The translations under genes and the position numbers were made by a program. Positions 9,758 to 20,715 of a DNA stretch of 24,175 bases are shown piece after piece. How positions within the stretch are numbered: the stretch's first letter is position 1; each line of letters begins with the position of its first letter. Source of the DNA: Rhizophagus sp. LPA8_4_AMF (taxonomy: Eukaryota > Glomeromycota > Glomeromycetes > Glomerales > Glomeraceae); NCBI GenBank assembly GCA_021464525.1, contig JADRCO010000958.1:1-24175 (forward strand). The letters are read 5' to 3'. Below the pieces are notes generated by a model. That model worked only from the letters and a program-made list of their open reading frames with translations, was not told where the DNA came from and did not search any database.

Positions 9758-11920
9758 ATGAAAGTTAAAAAGCTTCAAATTGGTGTATATGCCAACCAGC
9801 AACCATTTTATCTATACTTATTTCCCTTAGTAACTGCCTCTCCGTCTTTATCCTCCCCAACTGGCCAAGATTTTCCTTCACATCAACCATTTTATCGTTT
9901 AAGGGACATTGATGCTATATTTTTTAAATCAAATGAAACAGGTTACATACTTAAATCAAGGAGAATTCCTCAAATTTATTTTGACACACCCGGATATTGT
10001 TTTTATGAACGCTCTGGTGATGTATATTTAGCCGCTCGTGCGATAAGTGATACTGGAACTAGATTAGAAAATCATTTACTTGCCGAATTTTGCAAATATG
10101 GTCGAAAAGAAATAATATCAGGAACGGCTAATAAATTATTAAAAAGTGTTGATGTAACTCTTACACCTGGTGTTTTAGATATCGAGTTTGAATTTTTTAC
10201 ATTGGATCCAACATATACACCGACAATGTCACACATTTCAAATAATACTTCGCACATTAGATCTCCTAATAATTTAAACTCATCAACATCTAATGGACAT
10301 TTAAGTCCACCACCGACGAATGGAAGAAAACGTATGTCTCTTGAGGCAGTTTTAGATAACGATGATAATACTAATAATAGAAGGTATGCCTCAAGCGTAA
10401 CTTCGCCGGTCGAACGTACAGTCTCGCCTGTGGGATCAGATAGGTAAACTAGATTACCAAAAGTAAGGTTTAATATTATAGTGTTTGTTTATAAATTTTT
10501 TTTTTTCCTACTCTTGATTTATAGAGGAACACCAACGATCAAGCAAGAACCATCACCGTCTTATTCTGGAAGTGAAAATTCAAATCTTTCCTCACCAAAT
10601 CAATCGCCTAGATCACCTCATTCACCTTCATCACCGTTAGCTTCTGGCGAAATAGTTGACGAAGAAAATAGAATGCGTAAAAGAAGACGTGTTACAGTAC
10701 AACCAGCGATTGGATCTAATAACATCAAAGTTACTAATAATCCAGAAGTTATGGAACAAGTTAGGAACACTCTTAAGTTAAAACAACAACAAAAGGCTAT
10801 AATTGAAGCAAGACAACAACAAGCCCAGCAACAGATGTTACAACAACAAACTTTTGTTGATAGAAGACATACATCTCAAGGCACTTGGGAATCTAACAGA
10901 ACTTCCAACACATTGTCAAAACGAAATTCTGCTTCAAATAGAAGTAATCGTAATTCAAGAAATCTCAGCGTTTTTGCTCCACCTTATAATGACATTTCAG
11001 GCTTGTCATCTGCATCGCCCGGTGTTAGTAAAGCTCGTGGTCAAAATTCTGCTGGTTTAGTAAATAATAGACAACCACCTATGACAGCCCCAATTCCGAT
11101 AAATAGATCAGCTTCTAATAAACAAAATGTTTTTGGATTTCCTTTGTCAGCAAATTCAGCTTTTCGCCCTACAAGTCATAGTCAATCTTTGAATACACAT
11201 TCTGCTTCTACAAGTGCAAGTATCAATGGGCTTATCTCTCCTCATAATATAGAAGATGTTCGTCCTAATAGCGTTACTTCAAGTCCTCTACCTCTTCATA
11301 GTCCTAGTTCTCGTTTGCCTCGTATTTCTAAGTCTGTTACAAGTCCAATGTTACACACAAATGGCGAACAGCCATCCAAAGAATCTTTTATGCAACTTTT
11401 TGATACATTTTATGATACAGTAGCTGACACTCGTTCGCTTAAAACTACACTTGAAGAACAAATTCGCAAGACGACAACCCTTCTTCAAACACTTCAAGCT
11501 TCAGGAAGTATGATTGAAAGTTTAGTTCGTGGACATTTTCGTGAAATGCAAAGGGAAGTTGTTAAAGACTTGATGACTTTAGAAAAACGTCTTTCAAAGG
11601 TTGAAGAACGTATGCGTAGTAGTACAGCTATCGCAGGGATGAGCCCAAGTCCTCCGTTAGATCCAGACAGAAGATTAAGTGATATTAGTACAGCAAGTAG
11701 TGACATGGGATATAGTCATAATAAGAATACCGCCGCATTTTCTCAAAATGCGAATAAAAGCTCTTTGCAATATTCATCCATTACACATTCTAGCCCACCT
11801 TTGTCTTCTGCTTCTTCACATAGTAATGCTGAAGAGTCGCAACCTAAAGATTATGAATATATTTTGAAAGCTTTGAAAGCCCGATTAGAATCTTTGGAAA
11901 GACGCATGTCTGTACCTTAA
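9758..11920 (+). CDS. 693-residue putative nuclear regulatory protein, family not recognised
   Basis: Exons 9758-10443 and 10525-11920 join in frame (GATAG|GTAAAC ... TTTATAG|AGGAAC) to 693 residues. Residues 1-150 look like a folded domain (KKLQIGVYANQQPFYLY at the start, then RIPQIYFDTPGYCFYERSGD and LTPGVLDIEFEFF). A long Ser/Pro/Asn-rich disordered region follows, with many SP/TP sites, a sumoylation-type motif IKQEP (234-238), a basic nuclear-localisation-like RMRKRRRV (278-285) and a Gln-rich stretch (316-337). A predicted coiled coil lies at about 513-594 and a second short helix ends the protein (LKALKARLESLERRMSVP). The combination suggests a nuclear, phosphorylated, oligomerising regulator. 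I see no known DNA-binding domain and cannot name the N-terminal fold. The frame is clean, so it is an active gene. Confidence 0.85.
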
Positions 11921-12866
11921 TTAACTTTCTCTCATTACTAGACAGTTTTCTCCTTTTAGCTATATTTATATTAATAGTAATATTTTTTTTAGTGATGGTT
12001 TTTAATTTATTTGATCAACTTTTCACTCTTTTACGTTTAATTTTTTAACATTAATTCCTTTAAGCTTTATCCTTTAAGTATATGCATTAATATTTTTTTT
12101 TCATGTAATTAACATATGCAACAAACTTTTCTTAATATTATCATTATCAATAACAATAGAGCCTATAGAATTCTCTTTTTTACACCCTTCAATGCAATTT
12201 GCTTAATTTATTACCATAAACACGAAGAATTAACTGGTTTATTCTCTTTGTGCTCTCTTGTTATATACATCCATCTACCTTATATTTCGCTTAATCATTT
12301 TCATTTCATTGTTTCACATAATATCCGTTTCTCCTTTATCTATCAAAACCTCCGTTTTATATTACTAATTATTGTTTTTTTATACACTAACTTCCGTGCA
12401 AAAAAAACGAAAAAAAAAATTTTACGAAAATTACTAATATTACCGTAATTTTCCTAATTTTTTTTTTTTTTTTTTTTTTTTTAACCAAATTTTTACTGAA
12501 CATATCTAGTTTTAATATAATCAAATTTTTTTTTTGGTCCTTCATTTTTATTTACTTTTCTTCTCTTTAAAGAAAAGAAACAAGGTACATATTTAAATAA
12601 ATATACATAATAAAAAAGTAAAAATACAAAAAAAAAACGTGAAATTTGTAAAATTTTTTCTGCAAAGCGCGTCTTGAGTCTTGACTCTTGCGTTTTCGTC
12701 TCACGTGATCATTGAAGTCTAATTTTTTAACGCCAGGGTAAACCGGTTAGGTAATGCCGCCTAAAGTCACGTGGGTAAAATTTTGTTACTTGTAACCACG
12801 TGATGATTAGTGATTATTCAAAAGAAGGAACTTGTTCTATAATTTTTGATGGTTTTTTTTCTAACC
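11921..12866. other. 3' region of the 9758 gene and promoter of MPP10
   Basis: The first 550 bp are T-rich (a likely 3' UTR) and include a run of 25 T at 12458-12482. The last 200 bp are less AT-rich and hold three CACGTG palindromes. The open frame 12116-12448 is T-rich, lacks any domain and is taken as chance. Confidence 0.5.
12702..12802. promoter_or_regulatory. three CACGTG (E-box) sites upstream of MPP10
   Basis: CACGTG occurs at 12702-12707 (TCACGTGATC), 12768-12773 (GTCACGTGGG) and 12797-12802 (ACCACGTGAT), 65-165 bp before the MPP10 ATG. This hexamer is the binding core of bHLH factors such as Cbf1, Pho4 and USF. Three copies in 101 bp of AT-rich DNA is far above chance. Two copies have the GTCACGTG or CACGTGAT flanks typical of Cbf1-like sites. 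Which factor binds, and whether it regulates MPP10, is inference. Confidence 0.65.
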
Positions 12867-15536
12867 ATGTCAAAGAAATTTAGCAATAAAATAACAAAGA
12901 ATTTCTTAAATTCTTTTGTTAAAAATATTATAGATAAACCTGAAGGTTTTATTGCACCGGATGAAACTATATCCGCTAAAACTTTAAAAGCCACGAAAGA
13001 ATTATATGATTTAGGTATATATTTTATTAATCGGCATTTGGCTCAGGTTCATTTTTTTTGCGTTTAATAATCACTTTTTTAACGTAACAAAAAATAATTT
13101 AAACTTAATAAAGAGTATTGTTAATAAAATTGACTTTTTTTGAAAAATCCTTTTATAAAGGTAAAAGAGAAGAACGAAATAATCCAATATTACAACAAAA
13201 TATTGAAATGATAATAAAAAACAATCCATTTTTTAAATTAATTATTGATGACTGTAATAGCGAACAAATTTGGGCAGAAATAAATTTACAAAATAAACTT
13301 TTTTTAAATTACATTAATTCACAATTAAGTAATTTAGAAAAACTTATTGAGCGTGAAGATGATGGAGAAGAAAAGGAGGACAATAGTGTTGAAAATGATA
13401 TCATGGAACAGGATAGTGATGATGACGTGGAAGAATTATCACAAATGGATATTAATGAAAAATATGATTTAGTGAAAGAGAAAGCTGAAGAAAGTGATGA
13501 TTATGAATTAAGAGAAAATTCTGGTGAAGCAAACGAAGATGAGAAAGAAGAAGTTGAAATCCGTCATGAATTGGATGATGAATTTTTTAATTTACTAGAA
13601 TTCAATAAAATAACTGAAAATAATGAAAATTTTGAAGATTCTAATGAAATTGATTATTTTGCAGGTTATTTCCTATATATTTTGTCTATTAGTCCTTATA
13701 AATTCACTAACATTTATATTATTTATGTAATAGACCCTGACAAACTTGATGATGATGATGAGATGAATGCTAATGGTTTGTATTATGCATTTTATATTTA
13801 GAAGGAACTTTCTTTTATTTTATTTTTTTTAAAAATTTTTTTTTCAGATGTAAAATATAGTGACTTCTTCGATCCACCCAAGAAAAAAAAAAATCAAAAT
13901 AAATCATCATTAGATGGTTTAAATGAACAATCAATAGGTAAAACAAAAAATGATGATAATGATTCATTTGAAGATTCAGATGATTTTCTTAGTAACAAAG
14001 TTCGAGATTTATTTACTCAAGAAGAAAGTGATAATGATGGTATAATTTATTCAAAATATTTAAGATAGAATTTATGAAGGTAATAGACTGACTGCAATCT
14101 AAAATTTATTTATCTTTATTTAATTGAAGAACAAAGATCAGCTTTTCAAATACATCAAGAAAGAGTTAATAAACAAATTAAACAGCTTGAAATGGAAAAT
14201 ATAGCTGAAAAGGACTGGACTCTTATTGGGGAGGTAAGCATGAAATTTTAAATTTATTATTTATACAATATTGTAATTATTCATACTACTTTTTTATATT
14301 AGGCATCAAGTAAAGATAGACCTATAAATAGTTTGTTGGAAGAAGAATTGGAGTTTGATCATATTATAAAGGTAAGTTCTTATTTATTCAGTTTTAAATC
14401 TTCAAGTTTTTAATTTAAAATAATATATATTAGCCTGTGCCTATGATAACTGAGGAGAGTACAAAAAAACTTGAAGACATAATTAAACAAAGGATTTTGG
14501 ATGTAAGTGTATAATTAATAACAAACCAGAACCAATTTTAAGAAATAATATTAATATACTTTTCTAATTAGGAAACATTTGATGATGTTGAACGTAAACG
14601 TGATCCTAATTTTAGACCATTTTTACCTTCAAAATTAGTTGAAATATCAGACGAAAAATCAAAGAAGTCTTTAGCCGAAATATATGAAGAAGATTATATT
14701 AAGCAAACTACCAAAAGTGCGACAAACGAAAAAGATGAAATATTAAAAAAAGAACATAAAGAAATTGAAAATATGTTTAAGGATTTATGTTATAAATTAG
14801 ATGCTTTAAGTAATTTTCATTTTACTCCAAAACCAGTAAGTTTGTATATTTATTTTAAGTTTTTTTTTGACCTTATATAAATTTATTTTGTTTATTTAAA
14901 TAATAATAGCCCAAACCAGAAATTTCTATTATTGCTAATGTACCTGCAATTTCAATGGAAGAAATTATACCTATTAATGTTAGTGATGCTAAATTATTGG
15001 CACCTGAAGAAATATATGACAAAAAGAAAGGAGAAATTAAGGTAAGTAATAATATAAAGAATTATGTTATAATTTTAAAAAGTAATAGATTCTTATAATG
15101 AAATTTATACATTATTAGGGTAAAACTGAAATAAATTCAACTGAAAAGAATCGAATTCGTGCAGCAAAAAAACGTGCTAAGAAAAAAGAGAAAGCTTTAA
15201 AAGAACGTGAAAAGAAAGTTATTGAAAGGTAATTTTTGTATATTTCTCATACTTATTTTTTATTTTGTATTAATAGTAAATAAATTGTTTATTTGTTTTA
15301 TAGAATGAATCCTGGATTAGGTAATAAACATTCAAAACAAAATATCTTAGATTCTTTAATTGGACAGAAGGTAAATATTTTTATATTTTATATTAATTAA
15401 ACTTATATCTAATTTAAATTTATTAAAATTTTTTTTGTAGAATATTACTATTATTGATAAAGATGGAATTAAAAAATCAGCAGTAAAAAATAAAAACCAA
15501 AAAGATATTAATAATTCTACATTTTTAAAATTATAA
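12867..15536 (+). CDS. MPP10: MPP10, U3 snoRNP / SSU processome protein
   Basis: Twelve exons (12867-13014, 13161-13664, 13734-13775, 13848-14039, 14130-14233, 14303-14371, 14434-14502, 14572-14835, 14910-15041, 15119-15228, 15304-15370, 15441-15536) join in frame to 598 residues, about the usual family length. Seen: an N-terminal helical region ending [27 protein letters not shown]; long acidic tracts (about 120-215); the hallmark [66 protein letters not shown]; a helical [33 protein letters not shown]; a basic [19 protein letters not shown]; and [12 protein letters not shown]. In known systems Mpp10 with Imp3 and Imp4 binds U3 snoRNA in the nucleolus and is required for 18S rRNA cleavages. 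Introns 1 and 4 end in AAG rather than TAG. The first intron is longest (146 bp). Identification is secure. Confidence 0.95.
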
Positions 15537-16008
15537 TTAATTTTATATTCTTTAATTACAAAAAGTAGTTCATTTTTTTAATTATATGTAGATCAATAAT
15601 AAAGTTAAATTTGGTAATACTTATTAGATTTGTTAATACAAATAATACAAATTAAAATTATATAAAATGTATGTTGATGCATTTCTTGCATATATATTTA
15701 TAAGTGAAAATCCAATTAAAATTATAATTTCCTTTTCAAATATTTCAATAAACTTGTATTTTTAATGGTTATATTATTTTTTTTTATTTTTAATTTTAAT
15801 ATTTTTTTAAATTTATTAAACTTATTTAACATTTAATTTTTTTTTTTATTCTGCAGCACATTTATAATTTATTAATATTGCAGAAGATGAGAATACAATC
15901 TGCTAATTTAAATACAATACTAATTCATGAACTATAACTCACCTGTTATTTTTAAGAAATCCCATATGTGTAATATTGATAAATACTTTTGTTCAGCAGG
16001 TAGGCATA
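15537..16008. other. 3' flank of MPP10 up to the transposon
   Basis: Extremely AT-rich sequence with T and A runs. No open frame or RNA gene is visible. It ends in the TA dinucleotide (16007-16008) where the large transposon begins. Confidence 0.5.
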
Positions 16009-16030
16009 CAGTCAACTCTCTATATAGTCA
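16009..16030 (+). repeat. left terminal inverted repeat of the outer element
   Basis: A perfect 22-bp match to the reverse complement of 22641-22662, immediately after TA at 16007-16008. Weaker TATA(G/A)TCA repeats continue inward to about 16190. Confidence 0.9.
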
Positions 16031-16210
16031 TCTCCCTTATAATCACAATCATCTATATAATCACCTTAGTTGAATGTCCCAAATTTTTACATATAAAATC
16101 TATCTTATATAGTCCCATTTTGCATATAGTCACTATCATACCAATTTCTAAAAATCTTATATTAAAAAAGTATTACATATAGTCACATAATTAATTTGTA
16201 ATGATAAAAA

Positions 16211-18850
16211 GTTATTTATTTTGTTTTTTGATTTTTAGTTGCATTAAAAACATATAAAGAGCCATTTAAAAAACTACCAGTATACTAAGACCATCATACA
16301 CTAAAATACAAAAATAAAGAGAAGCCTTCAGATAACTAACCAACTAGTTTCATAATGACTTATATCCCTAAGATTCACTGGTACTATAATCGAATAGAAA
16401 GTATCCTCAAAGGACCTTAAAGCATTTTCAAAAGAAATTGACCCATCTGACTAATCCCGCTATAACCTAATCCTATTCAACTGGGACAAAGATTGGTTTC
16501 AATCCTAAAAAATGGAATGAAGTCTTCTTTTTTTCTCACCTAACGTTACTGGAGAAACTAGAGGATTTTGACAAGTTGGCGAAATGCTGAAATTGCAAAA
16601 CTTTGCCAAAACTATATGAAAGTCTTATTAAAAAGTTGGTGAAACTCTGAAGAAAAATGAAACCTGCCAAAACTTATTATAAATGGTGAAACTGCCAAAA
16701 CTTTGCCAAAATTATAATAAAATTATAATAAAATCTTAGAGAAACTAATCGTAAGATTTTGGAGAGATTTAGATAAGCAACCTTAACTCCAACACATTTC
16801 CTTCTATACGCAAAAAAAACAAATGTTAATTTCTAAAAAAAACAAATAAATGACTACCTATCAAATTAAAAAAAAAAGTAAAAACAGAATGCTAATTTTG
16901 AATCGGTAATATTAAAGTTAATCTTATAGAGTAGTACATATAATAATCCTAAAACGCCTCCTATAAACAAATAAAACAAACCAATAAAATTTTCTAAAAA
17001 AAGGTAGGCATAAAAAAATAATAAATGTCGATCTCTGCATTTGGCTAAAAATAGAATTCTTCTGATTAGTTTGTTCAGATGCTGCGTGTAAGTGGAAAAT
17101 CCCAAAATGGATTTATTTATCTTCGGTCACATGGTGTTATTTTCATTCAGGGAGTATAGGATATCCTTTTGATTTTCAAGAAAAAAAAATTTCCAGAATA
17201 TGATGAAAACTTTTTATTGTTTGCAAAGCTTTTCCAGATTACTTAATATTCCAGTGTTCCCTGTTATTTTCTGTAAGAAGGCAGAACAGAGTTTTTACAA
17301 CAAGAAAAGACCTTTCAGACCAAAAGAAAAGTATTAACAAAGGTCTTAAAAAATTATTTTCTTTAAACCAGCTACTTTTATAGGCCACTTTCAAAAAATA
17401 AATATAAATAAATAAAAAGGAATGTTTAAGTTTCTTGGATATCTGTAAACTGTTATTTTCTATAAATATTTGTTAATTTCTATTTTTGTCTCACCTGTAC
17501 TTTGTGCAGATTACATTTTTCAAAAAATTTTTTATTGTGGTTTTAGAAGGAAGCAGAAAGAGTTCCCAAGTTATTTTTAAGTTATTCATTTTGATTTTTA
17601 ATTTTTATTTACGTTAAAAATTTACAGAAAATACATTCACATTAAATCTAAAATCATTATACACTTGAACAAAATATGAGAAGAAGGGTTCAAATAACTA
17701 ACCAACTAGTTTCATAATGACTTACATCCCCAATAGTTCAACCTGTATTATAATTGAATAGGAAGTATCCATAAGGAACTTTAGAGCATTTTCAAAAGAA
17801 ATTGACCCATCTGACCAATCCCATCATAATCTAACTCTTATAACTAGAACAAAGATTAGTTTCAATCCAAAAGGAATGAAGTCTTCTTTTTTACTTACCT
17901 AACTTCAACACAATCCCTTCTACATGCAAATAAAAAACAAATACTAATTTCTAAAAAAAATAAATAAATAAATACTCTATCTAGTTAAAAAAAATAAAGA
18001 CAGAATGCTAATTTCAAATCGGTAATACAAAAGTTGATTTCCTAAAGTAGTATATTTAATAATCCTAAAAACGCCTTCTAAAAACAAAACAAACTAAACC
18101 AATAAAAAAGGTGAGCATAAAAAATAATAAATATCGATCTCTGCATTTGGCTAAAAATAGAATTTTTCTGATTAGTTTGTTCAAGTGCTGCGTGTAGGTG
18201 AAAATTTCCAAAAGGGATTTATTTATCTTCAGTCACATGGTGTAATTTTCGTTCAGGGAGTAAGAGATATCCTTTTTGGTTTTCAAGAAAAAAATTCTCA
18301 GAAACTGACAAAAATCTTTTTTCCTTTGTGAAGCTTCTTCAAGTTGCCCAATACTCCAGTATTCCATACTATTAATTTCTTAAAAAGGCAAAACAGAGTA
18401 TTCACAACAAGGAAAGACCCTCCTGACCAAAAGAGAAGTAGTAACGAAGGTTACCAAAGAATAAAGAAACTTCTTTTTCAAAGCGGTTTCAGATTACACA
18501 TCAAGTACTGCTATGTTCATTCAAAATAGTTTAACAAAATAAATCTATGTAACAAGGAATAAGCCTACTGCCAAAAAAAAGTAACTAAATTCTAAGAATA
18601 AAGTTCTTTAAACCAGCCTTTTTTGTTGGTCACTTCCAAAAAATAACAAATATTTTGTTAAAAATATATATTATTAAATAAAAGGAATGTTTAAGTTTGT
18701 TGGATATCTATAAACTATTATTTCTATAAATATTTGTTAGTTTCTATCGTTATCTCGTCTGTACTTTGCGCAGACTACATTTTATAAAAAATTCTTTATT
18801 ATGAGTTCATTTAAAAGGAAGCAAAAAGAGTTTTTTTCAAGTTATTCATT
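16211..18850 (+). repeat. diverged tandem duplication, two copies of about 1.3 kb
   Basis: The block starting GTTATTTATTTTG at 16211 recurs from GTTATTCATTTTG at 17581, and a third boundary copy of that phrase starts at 18841. Matching landmarks include TAACTAACCAACTAGTTTCAT (16333 and 17695), the phrase TTCAAAAGAAATTGACCCAT, GATCTCTGCATTTGGCTAA and TGTTTAAGTTTCTTGGATAT. Copies differ by many substitutions and indels, so the duplication is old. No convincing protein is encoded: the 79-codon minus frame 16866-17105 and the 61-codon plus frame 18344-18529 are not kept in both copies. Confidence 0.8.
16545..16787. mobile_element. about 240-bp insertion in the first duplicated copy
   Basis: Copy 1 has extra sequence after CCTAAC (16539-16544), ending in CCTTAAC (16781-16787). 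Copy 2 is empty at the matching place (CCTAAC at 17898-17903). The near-match of the flanks suggests a target duplication. The insert repeats GCCAAAACTT and GGTGAAACT and has no open frame. It may be a small non-autonomous element. Confidence 0.45.
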
Positions 18851-18959
18851 TTGATCAGTAAATCAGTTCATGACTGATATTGAAACTGATCAGACTAGTT
18901 TTAAAAATAATTTACACATATAAATTTACAATTTTATAAATTAAATTTACAAAATACAA

Positions 18960-19385
18960 AATTGAGAATAATTTCTGATCCAGTAATCAGATTTTGATAA
19001 TTTTTATATCATTAGATTTGCTCATCAAGACGAATCTAATGGTAGTAAGATCATCTTTCTATGATCGATATTGATAGAGATATTACACTAAAACCACTTA
19101 ATAATTTTTAATTTCAGAAATTGTTCAGTGATTGAATCTTAATGAATTTTATATCATTAGATTTATCTTATCAAGTCAAATCAAATGGTGTAAGATTATA
19201 TCTCTATAATCAATATTGATAGAGTTACTACACAAAACTATTTAATAATTTTTAATTTTGGAAATTGATCTAGTGATTGAATTTTGATGTATTTTATATC
19301 ATTAGATTCATCTCATTAAGATGAATCGAATGGTGGTAAGATCATCTTTTTATGATCAATATTGGCAAAGTTATGATTAATGAAG
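18960..19385. repeat. three tandem copies of a 145-bp satellite with conserved hairpins
   Basis: Units start at about 18960, 19101 and 19245. The landmark ATATCATTAGATT occurs at 19006, 19151 and 19296, exactly 145 bp apart. Each unit carries two inverted repeats: CATTAGATT...AATCTAATG (19010-19041 in unit 1) and GATCAT...ATGATC (19049-19066). In unit 2 the second is GATTAT...ATAATC, so both arms changed together. It lies inside the outer transposon, just left of the inner one. Confidence 0.85.
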
Positions 19386-19960
19386 TATTTAAGTATAATT
19401 CTGATCAAAATTATGTTAATTTTTGGCCAGAATTATGATTTAAATATATGGGTCTTTGCAATAGAAAAGGCAGAAACTCAGATAAATATTATTTTAAGAT
19501 AATTGAGTTTTAAAGTTTTTAATCACATGTAAACAGATCGACAGTCTGCAGTAGTAAAAATAGGATATTCTTAATATGGCAATTGCTTTGCCATTTCACA
19601 TATTTAAAAATAGATTTTTTAAAATATATTTTATTAATGTAAATTTTTTATAAACTTTAGCCAAGCTGTATTTCCATTAATTTTTATAATGTTCTTTTTT
19701 TCTTTTTGATTTGACCTGATCTCTTTAGAAGCAAAAAAAAGAAAATTTCCTGTTTTCCCTCTCTCAACTCATTCAATTCCAAAGTCTAAGTCCAGCACTC
19801 CAGTAATACAATGCTCCCAAATCAGAAAAAAAAGAAAAGAAATTTTCTACTTTCCTTCACCCAATTTCAGTACAGTCATAATTAATTACGAGAGTTGAAA
19901 TGAACTACAAAGGTCAAAATGGCAATTTTATAAGCAACTGATAATCTATTTTTTCAGTTT

Positions 19961-20715
19961 AGGAACTTGGAATGTAAGAATTTTTTTTTAATATTAAAGA
20001 AACATTACTAACTTTCCTTTCTCTGTTTTTTAGGTTTCCAGACTTTTAGATGAACCTGAACTTGGAATGTAAGTCAGAAAAGGGTGGGGAAGGTTTTTAA
20101 TATTAAAGAAATGTTACTAACGTTTCTTTCTCTTTTTTTAAGTTGCTGGACTTTTAGACGAACCTGAACTTGAAATGTAAGTCAGAAAAGGATGGAAAAG
20201 TTTTTTTAAATTAAAGAAACATTACTAACATTTTTTTCTCTGTTTTTTTAGGTTTCCAGACTTTTAGACAAATCCAGATTTAAAAATGTAAGTTGGAAAA
20301 GAGCGGGAAGGTTTTTTTAATATTAAAGAAACATTACTAACGTTTCTTTCTCTTTTTTTTAGGTTGCTGAACTTTTAAACAAATCCAGATTTGGAATGTA
20401 AGTTGGAAAAGGGTGAAAAGGTTTTTTTAATATTAAAGAAACGTTACTAACATTTCTTTCTCTTTTTTTTAGGTTGCCGGACTTTTAGATGAATCCAGAC
20501 TTGAAATGTAAGTCCAAAAAGGGTGGGAAAGTTTTTTTAATATTAAAGGAACATTACTAACATTTCTTTCTCTATTTTTTTAGGTTTCTGAACTTTTAGA
20601 CGAACTCGGACTTGGAATGTAAGTCAGAAAAGGATGGGAAAGGTTTTTTAATATTAAAGAAACGTTACTAACATTTCTTTCTTTTTTTTTAGGTTGCCAG
20701 ACTTTTAGATGAACC
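19961..20715 (+). repeat. left array of intron-plus-mini-exon units (about 110 bp each)
   Basis: Seven units are seen, with a 35-nt core at 20034-20068, 20142-20176, 20252-20287 (36 nt), 20363-20397, 20473-20507, 20584-20618 and 20693-20715 (cut off), plus a partial core at 19961-19973. Each core begins GTT(G/T)C(C/T) after TTTTTTAG and ends AAT before GTAAGT. The spacer of about 75 bp has GTAAGT, TACTAAC inside a small palindrome (AAAGAAAC / GTTTCTTT), then a pyrimidine tract and TAG (AAG in unit 2). The core's one open frame reads V(A/S)(G/R)LLDE(P/S). Confidence 0.85.

Noticed and set aside
12116..12448. 110-codon plus-strand frame after the 9758 gene
   Set aside because: T-rich translation dominated by Ile, Phe and Leu, no domain, in the presumed 3' UTR region.
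16866..17105. 79-codon hydrophobic minus-strand frame in the duplicated block
   Set aside because: It looks membrane-like only because of AT bias, and the matching part of the second copy does not keep the frame.
20034..20715. Reading the mini-exons as one continuous multi-repeat protein
   Set aside because: The cores are 35 nt long, and joining two successive 35-nt ones gives a TAG stop in the second, so a continuous repeat protein is not possible with these borders.
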